From: Desulfobacterales bacterium
GTDB taxonomy: Bacteria; Desulfobacterota; Desulfobacteria; Desulfobacterales; Desulfobacteraceae
Length of the DNA: 19,776 bases
NCBI GenBank assembly: GCA_022361535.1
Contig: JAKSAU010000783.1
Coordinates: 1 to 19,776, forward strand
Direction: 5' to 3'
The position numbers were made by a program, and so were the translations under genes. The notes under the pieces are model-generated. The model was given only the letters and a program-made list of their open reading frames with translations. It ran no database searches and was not told where the DNA came from. Below are positions 14,772 to 19,776 of this stretch, piece after piece (position 1 is the first letter of the stretch; every line of letters starts with the position of its first letter).

Positions 14772-15799
14772 TGACTGCCCGGGCCTTTTCAACCCTGGTC
14801 CTGGCTGTCTGCCTGTATGCAGCGGCGGCGATCCCTGCCGCTGTTGCTTCCACAGAACATGACATGTCGTCCCATACAAATTCCCATGCGAATATGGGAC
14901 AGGCAGGTCATGACGGGCATGTATCTGACGCACAAGACACCCACCATGAAACGATGTCAATGGACCATTCTGACATGGCAGGCGATATGGATCACTCCGG
15001 CCATGGAGAGTCTGCAGAAATGTCCGGTCATGACCATGAGAAAATGATGCAGGCACAGGAAATGTCTGAAGAAGACCTTGCCGCTATGGTTCGGGTGGAT
15101 GAACAGCTTGGAAACTATATCGATTTTTCTGCCCGATTCAGGGATGAAAACAATCAGCCGGTAGATTTGAAGACTCTTTTTGACAAGCCCGTGGTCCTGC
15201 TGCCGATCTTTTTCTTATGCCCGGCAGTCTGCAATATGCTTCAGGCTGAGTTAACCAATGTGTTAAATCAGGTTGGCGATGTGCCGGGGCAAGACTTTAA
15301 TGTCATCACCTTTAGTTTTTCCGATGATGAAGATGCTTCCCACGCCATGACATCAAAGCAGAATTACACTAATCTCATCGAGCGGGATATGGATATAGAC
15401 AAGTGGCTCTACCTGACTGGAGACCGGGAAAATATCCTGAAACTGACCCGTTCTTTAGGGTTTTATTTTGTAAAGCAGGAAAAGAACGGTTATATCCACC
15501 CAAATGTTCTGATCGTTATGGCGCAAGACGGCAAAATTATCCGGTATCTTTATGGTCCTGAGTTTTTACCTTTTGATGTGGGAATGGCCTTGAGCGAGGC
15601 CAGAAAAGGTGAGCCGGGGATCTCGATTAAGCGCGGTGTTTTATCGTTTTGCTTTGATTATGATCCGGAAAACAAAACCTATGTATTCAAGATGTTCCGC
15701 ATTACGGGAACTGCGATCCTGATAATACTGGTAGGCTTTATTCTGTTTCTTGCCTCTCCCTCCAGGTCTAAGAAGAAACGGGGGCGGCAGCATAAGTAA
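14771..15799 (+). CDS. SCO1/SenC-type copper chaperone with His/Met-rich region
   Basis: The product is 342 aa. After a signal peptide (about 1-27) comes a region (28-98) with 12 His and 10 Met, repeating H-D-M and D-H-S-G type units. Next is a thioredoxin-like SCO domain with the copper-binding CPAVC (Cys150, Cys154) and His243 (YIHPN), and then a C-terminal membrane anchor (about 312-328) with a basic tail. SCO proteins load copper into the CuA centre of subunit II. The His/Met region probably collects or buffers periplasmic copper. Usual SCO proteins are near 200 aa with an N-terminal anchor; here the anchor is C-terminal and a copper-collecting domain is added. It overlaps the DOMON stop by one base, so the two are translationally coupled. 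Confidence 0.92.
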   Translation: MTARAFSTLVLAVCLYAAAAIPAAVASTEHDMSSHTNSHANMGQAGHDGHVSDAQDTHHETMSMDHSDMAGDMDHSGHGESAEMSGHDHEKMMQAQEMSEEDLAAMVRVDEQLGNYIDFSARFRDENNQPVDLKTLFDKPVVLLPIFFLCPAVCNMLQAELTNVLNQVGDVPGQDFNVITFSFSDDEDASHAMTSKQNYTNLIERDMDIDKWLYLTGDRENILKLTRSLGFYFVKQEKNGYIHPNVLIVMAQDGKIIRYLYGPEFLPFDVGMALSEARKGEPGISIKRGVLSFCFDYDPENKTYVFKMFRITGTAILIILVGFILFLASPSRSKKKRGRQHK

Positions 15800-15861
15800 A
15801 AGAGTTAGATACCTGTAGTATTCCAAATACTTTGGTCCATATTTTGATGAGGAAGGTTGAC

Positions 15862-17484
15862 ATGGACGCTGTAAAATCCTTTTTTGAAACCCCATCACCT
15901 GCCAGGTTTAAAGGACTTGGTGCTTGGCTGCTGACCACGGATCACAAGCGCATCGGGCTGATGTACCTGTTTGCTATCCTGTTTTGGTTCTGTCTGGCTA
16001 TCATTCTGGGCGGCCTGATAAGGCTTGAATTAATGCTGCCGGGTGAAAGCATTATGTCCGCAGAATTATACAATTCCGCCTTTACCCTGCACGGGGTGAT
16101 TATGATTTTTCTGTTCATCATCCCGGCATTGCCTGCGGCTTTTGGTAATTTTTTCCTGCCCATGCAGTTGGGAACGGATGATGTCTTTTTTCCTAAGCTC
16201 AACCTGTTGTCCTGGTACCTTTACATGGCAGGCGGGGTTATTGCTATAGCAGCACTTTTTTCAGACGGGTTCCCTGATACTGGCTGGACGTTTTATGTAC
16301 CCTTTTCCATTTCTACCCAAACAAATGTATCCACCGCAGTTTTTGCCGCCTTTGTCCTGGGTTTTTCATCCATGCTCACAGGCTTGAATTTTATCACCAC
16401 AGTCCACCGTATGCGCAGTCCCAAAATGGGATGGATGCAGATTCCTTTGTTTACCTGGAGCCTTTATGCCACTTCCTGGGTTCAGCTATTGGCTACCCCA
16501 GTCGTATCCATTACACTGGTGCTGGTCATGGCCGAGCGGTTTTTAAATGTCGGTCTTTTTGATCCCTCCAGGGGCGGTGACCCCATCCTTTACCAGCATC
16601 TGTTCTGGATGTATTCTCATCCGGCGGTTTATATTATGATTCTGCCCGGTATGGGGGTGATCTCGGAAATCATACCTGTCTTTTCACGCAAATCCATTTT
16701 CGGGTACAAGGCCATCGTGGCCTCATCCATGGCCATTGCCGTGGCAGGCTCTCTAGTCTGGGCCCATCACATGTATACGTCAGGCATGAGTGACACGGCG
16801 GTTTTTGTGTTTTCCTTATTAACCTTTGTGGTGGCCATCCCTTCGGCCATAAAGGTCTTTTCCTGGGTGTCAACCCTGTATAAGGGGGCTATACAGATGA
16901 CGCCGCCTCTGTTTTTATCCTTGTGCTTTATTTATCTTTTTTCCGTAGGCGGTCTCACCGGTTTGGTTTTAGGGGCCGCAGGCACGGACATCCATGTTCA
17001 CGATACGCACTTTGTGGTGGCGCATTTTCATTTCACCATGTTCGGTGGGACCGGCTTTGCCTTTTTTGCTGCGCTCCATTATTGGTGGCCCAAAATGTTT
17101 GGCCGTATGTATGATTTTAAAAAGGCCTATATCGCGTCTATTCTTGTGACGGGCGGTTTTATGTTTCATTATGTCCCTATGTTTATTCTGGGACTTCAAG
17201 GTATGCCGCGGCGGTATTACGATTACCTTCCCCAATATGCACAAGGTAATTTTTTCGCAGGATTCGGAGCCTTATTTATGATCCTGGGGATCGCCCTGAT
17301 GTTTTTTAATCTGGCCATCACTTTCAGAACGGCACGCAATGCACCGGCCGATCCGTGGGGCGGGGTGACACTGGAGTGGAAGACTTCCTCTCCGCCGCCG
17401 CTGCATAATTTTGAAGCCGATCCTGAGGTCCTTGATTATCCCTATGATTTTACAGGGGTGGTTGAAGATAAGAAACCTGTTTAG
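15862..17484 (+). CDS. ctaD: Heme-copper oxidase subunit I, A2 type
   Basis: The product is 540 aa from the chosen start, with about 12 membrane helices. It is the catalytic subunit reducing oxygen to water and pumping protons. Ligands are all present: His77 and His390 (heme a), His388 (heme a3), and His253, His302 and His303 (CuB); Tyr257 is the cross-linked tyrosine. The helix VI motif is YSHPAVY (251-257), where A1 oxidases have GHPEVY with a Glu; that replacement is the mark of A2 (caa3-like) enzymes. Lys331 of the K channel is present. GAGGAAGG sits 5 nt before ATG 15862; upstream TTG 15832 and ATG 15847 are in frame but lack such a site. Confidence 0.95.
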   Translation: MDAVKSFFETPSPARFKGLGAWLLTTDHKRIGLMYLFAILFWFCLAIILGGLIRLELMLPGESIMSAELYNSAFTLHGVIMIFLFIIPALPAAFGNFFLPMQLGTDDVFFPKLNLLSWYLYMAGGVIAIAALFSDGFPDTGWTFYVPFSISTQTNVSTAVFAAFVLGFSSMLTGLNFITTVHRMRSPKMGWMQIPLFTWSLYATSWVQLLATPVVSITLVLVMAERFLNVGLFDPSRGGDPILYQHLFWMYSHPAVYIMILPGMGVISEIIPVFSRKSIFGYKAIVASSMAIAVAGSLVWAHHMYTSGMSDTAVFVFSLLTFVVAIPSAIKVFSWVSTLYKGAIQMTPPLFLSLCFIYLFSVGGLTGLVLGAAGTDIHVHDTHFVVAHFHFTMFGGTGFAFFAALHYWWPKMFGRMYDFKKAYIASILVTGGFMFHYVPMFILGLQGMPRRYYDYLPQYAQGNFFAGFGALFMILGIALMFFNLAITFRTARNAPADPWGGVTLEWKTSSPPPLHNFEADPEVLDYPYDFTGVVEDKKPV

Positions 17485-17504
17485 ATTTAACAAAGGATAC
17501 CAAG

Positions 17505-18104
17505 ATGGAAATGGTCCATAATGACGAAACCGGTAAAAAACTGGGCATGTGGCTCTTTCTGTATACTGAAATTATCCTGTTTGGCGGACTCTTTGTGTTG
17601 TATGCGGTTTATCTGACTGTGCACACCCAGGACTTTATTGACGGTGGAAAGCAGTTAAGCCGGATATTCGGGTTGATCAACACGGTAATTCTGCTCATCT
17701 CCAGCTTTGCTGTGGCCGCGTCCATAACCGCTGTTCAAAAAGAGCAAAAGGGACTTGCCCTGACAGGGTTAGGCGTAACCTTGGGGTGCGGTTTGATATT
17801 CCTGATCAACAAGTATTTTGAATGGGGAGCTAAAATCAGCCTTGGGATATACCCGAACTCAGAAACACTTATGGACGGCCCTACCGGACAAAATGTGTTT
17901 TTCGGCCTGTACTATGTAATAACAGGGTTGCATGGTTTGCATATTGTCATCGGTATGACAGTCCTGGCTGTAGCCATGGCCTATGTGGCCTCAGGAAAAG
18001 TGACGTCCACCCGGTTTGCCTTGCTTGAAAATGCCGGACTGTATTGGCATTTGGTGGATTTGATCTGGATATTTATTTTTCCCTTATTTTATCTGATTAT
18101 CTGA
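17505..18104 (+). CDS. ctaE: Heme-copper oxidase subunit III
   Basis: The product is 199 aa, a short form with five membrane helices lacking the first two of mitochondrial subunit III. Family marks are the N-terminal GMWLFLYTEIILFGGLF, the Glu-containing helix, GLHGLHIVIGM (about 152-162) and the C-terminal ENAGLYWHLVDLIWIFIFPLFYL. It stabilises subunit I and its proton uptake. AAAGGA lies 8 nt before the ATG, 20 nt after the subunit I stop. There is no sign of damage. Confidence 0.94.
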   Translation: MEMVHNDETGKKLGMWLFLYTEIILFGGLFVLYAVYLTVHTQDFIDGGKQLSRIFGLINTVILLISSFAVAASITAVQKEQKGLALTGLGVTLGCGLIFLINKYFEWGAKISLGIYPNSETLMDGPTGQNVFFGLYYVITGLHGLHIVIGMTVLAVAMAYVASGKVTSTRFALLENAGLYWHLVDLIWIFIFPLFYLII

Positions 18105-18119
18105 TGCAGGAGGAAGAAA

Positions 18120-18401
18120 ATGGAAAATAAACCCCATATCATTTCCTATAAAACTTTAGGGCTCACTCTTGCTGCGCTTTTAGTTTTAACAGGGGTTACA
18201 GTGGGAGCTTCCTATGTGGATTTGGGACGCTTCAACGTATGGGCAGCCCTTGGCATAGCTTCTTTGAAAGGCAGCCTTGTCCTGCTCATTTTTATGCACA
18301 TGAAATTTGAAGGCCGAACCCTGGTAATTTCGTTTTTGTCGACGATCGGTTTTTTGGCCATAATGATCGGTTTTACATTCTGGGATATTGCATTCAGGTG
18401 A
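18120..18401 (+). CDS. Heme-copper oxidase subunit IV (small bacterial type)
   Basis: The product is 93 aa with three membrane helices. The LKGSLVLLIFMHMKFEGR loop (about 49-66) is the signature of the bacterial subunit IV of caa3-type oxidases. It is an accessory subunit thought to stabilise the CuB region. AGGAGG lies 8 nt before the ATG, 15 nt after subunit III, and subunit II starts 8 nt after it. Confidence 0.88.
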   Translation: MENKPHIISYKTLGLTLAALLVLTGVTVGASYVDLGRFNVWAALGIASLKGSLVLLIFMHMKFEGRTLVISFLSTIGFLAIMIGFTFWDIAFR

Positions 18402-18409
18402 GGTAAAAT

Positions 18410-19021
18410 ATGAATGAAATTGTAAACCCCGTCACCCTGGTGGATAGGTCTTTTTATTTTATCATCGGGTTTTCTTTTCTTTTTCTATTCTGCATTACCG
18501 CAGTGATGATCTATTTTGTGATCCGGTACCGCAGAAGCAAACATCCGGTTGCCGCAGACATTCGGGGGAATATCGGCCTTGAAATTGCCTGGATATCCAT
18601 TCCGACAATAATTGCCATGTTTATGTTCGTTTCAGGGTGGCAGTCCTATACAGGGTTACGGAATGTGCCTGAGAATGCTATGGAAATTGATGTCATTGCC
18701 CAGTCGTTTTCATGGATTTTTATATATGACAATGACAAGGAAACAGAAAACGAGATTGTGGTGCCGGTAAACCAGCCAATTAAGTTAAATATCACATCCG
18801 ATGACGTCATACATTCTATGTTTATACCTGCTTTCAGGGTTAAGGTGGATGCTGTCAAAGGGGTGAATACCTATGCGTGGTTTCTGCCTGAAAAAATAGG
18901 GGAGTATTTCCTTCAATGTACTGAATTTTGCGGCACAGGCCATGCGGATATGACAGGTGTGGTTTCTGTTGTGTCCCAGGAAGAATTTGATGAGTGGATC
19001 AATGAGGAAGACGAGTGGTAA
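18410..19021 (+). CDS. ctaC: Heme-copper oxidase subunit II with CuA site
   Basis: The product is 203 aa: two membrane helices (about 14-40 and 57-78) and a periplasmic cupredoxin domain. The CuA set is complete: His135, Cys170, Glu172, Cys174, His178 and Met181 (QCTEFCGTGHADM). The aromatic entry patch is SWIFIY rather than the common tryptophan cluster. There is no C-terminal cytochrome c domain, unlike textbook caa3 subunit II, so the donor must be a separate protein. The gene lies after subunits I, III and IV, whereas subunit II usually comes first. GAGGT lies 7 nt before the ATG. Copper is probably supplied by the SCO protein encoded upstream. Confidence 0.94.
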   Translation: MNEIVNPVTLVDRSFYFIIGFSFLFLFCITAVMIYFVIRYRRSKHPVAADIRGNIGLEIAWISIPTIIAMFMFVSGWQSYTGLRNVPENAMEIDVIAQSFSWIFIYDNDKETENEIVVPVNQPIKLNITSDDVIHSMFIPAFRVKVDAVKGVNTYAWFLPEKIGEYFLQCTEFCGTGHADMTGVVSVVSQEEFDEWINEEDEW

Positions 19022-19776
19022 TACAGCATTGATGCCAGGCGCAATCTCCGGCAGACCGCCCCGGTCTGGTCCTGCAAGGGCAATCTTTGAGCTGACAAAA
19101 TTTCATTTAAGTCTTTATATTGGATTGTCAGCTGTGGCAGGGCATGGGCTTGCACAGGATCATGTCAGCGCAGCAAGCCTTATACTGGGTATCTGGACCG
19201 TGTTGCTGGCTTCCGGTTCAGCTGTTCTCAACAATATCCAGGATCGTGAATATGACAGCAGATTTGAGCGCACCCGAAGCAGGGTGCTGGCGTGCAACCA
19301 CTTTTCACTTGCAGCGGCACGCTGCCTTGCCTTGGCACTTATCCTTATCGGACTTGCAGGGCTGAGTGTTGGATATACGTCTGTTTGGCCGGCAGTTTTC
19401 GGTGCTATTGCATTGATTTGCTACAATGGATTATACACGCCTTTAAAAAAGACACACCCTTTGCTTGCCATGCTGCCCGGCACCTTGTGCGGCATGATAC
19501 CTCCTGCCATGGGATGGGCCGCGGCTCCGGGACCCCTGTCCGGCACAGATTTAACCGGACTCATTATTCTTATGGTGTGCCTTGGGATATGGCAATGGCC
19601 CCATACCATGCTGGTTGCAGCCCGTCAGATTTCTAAATATGGTGAGTCCAACAGATTTCTTGGACGCTGGTCACCGCTTGAAAGGCATTTCCAGATCCTT
19701 ATCTGGACGCTTTTGTTCAGCTTGGCTATGGGGTTGTTTCTGGTGCATGGCTGGATTGTTGAAGCATGGATTGCAT
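19002..19776 (+). CDS. ctaB: UbiA-family prenyltransferase, probable heme O synthase (3' end beyond window)
   Basis: The frame stays open to the window edge, giving about 258 residues. It is a multi-helix membrane enzyme of the UbiA family. The first Asp-rich motif is NNIQDREYDSRFERT, resembling the NxxxDxxxDxxMxRT of heme O synthase, followed by YTPLKKTHPLLAMLPG, GMIPPAMGWAA and a WPHTM segment. Position after the oxidase subunits fits farnesylation of heme b to heme O on the way to heme A. It differs from usual CtaB (SRV instead of the RP after RT, and a divergent WPH region), so specificity is less certain. ATG 19002 overlaps subunit II by 20 nt with a weak GTGGA site; ATG 19032, after that gene, is the alternative. 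Confidence 0.82.
   Translation, partial: MRKTSGNTALMPGAISGRPPRSGPARAIFELTKFHLSLYIGLSAVAGHGLAQDHVSAASLILGIWTVLLASGSAVLNNIQDREYDSRFERTRSRVLACNHFSLAAARCLALALILIGLAGLSVGYTSVWPAVFGAIALICYNGLYTPLKKTHPLLAMLPGTLCGMIPPAMGWAAAPGPLSGTDLTGLIILMVCLGIWQWPHTMLVAARQISKYGESNRFLGRWSPLERHFQILIWTLLFSLAMGLFLVHGWIVEAWIA

Noticed and set aside
14088..15056. 322-aa minus-strand open frame
   Set aside because: It is antisense to the DUF2231 end, the DOMON gene and the SCO His/Met-rich region, all of which have clear family motifs. The long frame results from their codon use.
15832..15861. Longer subunit I start (TTG 15832 or ATG 15847)
   Set aside because: The GAGGAAGG ribosome site lies after these codons and is correctly spaced for ATG 15862, which also gives the usual N-terminus.

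Overview
The window looks like chromosomal DNA of a sulfate-reducing deltaproteobacterium, most likely Desulfobacteraceae-like (Desulfobacter/Desulfobacula type). This is inferred from gene content: an acyl-CoA dehydrogenase/ETF unit, a metK/ahcY/adenosine-kinase cluster with a shared operator, a SelW-like UGA selenoprotein, and an oxygen-reductase operon of the kind many nominally anaerobic sulfate reducers carry. No rRNA, tRNA, CRISPR array, transposase or integrase was seen.

Layout. (1) 1-1543: a terminator, a small secreted protein of unknown function (-), a REP-like hairpin, and an orphan NarL/LuxR-type response regulator (-) whose receiver domain has lost its phosphorylation residues. 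(2) 1734-5847: an activated-methyl-cycle block. A PfkB adenosine kinase (-) is divergent from S-adenosylmethionine synthetase (+), and S-adenosylhomocysteine hydrolase (+) follows. Nearly identical dyads (AACATAT-N-TTGATAT) precede metK and ahcY and look like sites for one regulator, possibly SahR. (3) 5873-8251: a chemoreceptor with an sCache ligand domain (-); three TGTCATCTG-type repeats lie just upstream. (4) 8252-9311: a gene-poor, AT-rich stretch holding two hidden elements. One is a near-perfect sigma-54 promoter that runs into a terminator about 65 nt later (candidate small RNA). The other is a 75-codon SelW/Rdx-family gene with an in-frame UGA and an adjacent SECIS-like hairpin. (5) 9312-13162: acyl-CoA dehydrogenase, EtfB, EtfA and a TesB-like thioesterase in one tight operon. 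(6) 13175-13401: a 46-residue acidic peptide gene (-) with its own terminator. (7) 13575-19776: an oxygen-reductase operon from a good sigma-70 promoter: DUF2231 membrane protein, periplasmic DOMON protein, SCO-type copper chaperone with a His/Met-rich region, cytochrome oxidase subunits I, III, IV and II, and a UbiA/CtaB-type prenyltransferase cut by the window end.

How it fits together. AhcY splits S-adenosylhomocysteine, the product of MetK-fed methylations, and the adenosine kinase removes the adenosine. The dehydrogenase passes electrons to the ETF, and the thioesterase could release or edit the acyl-CoA. The oxidase operon encodes an A2-type (YSHP motif) heme-copper reductase with a complete CuA site but no fused cytochrome c, plus its copper (SCO) and heme (CtaB) assembly factors. 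A respiratory or oxygen-detoxifying role in an anaerobe is inference. Strongest leads: the selenoprotein, the sigma-54/terminator pair, the orphan 46-aa peptide, and the degenerate receiver.
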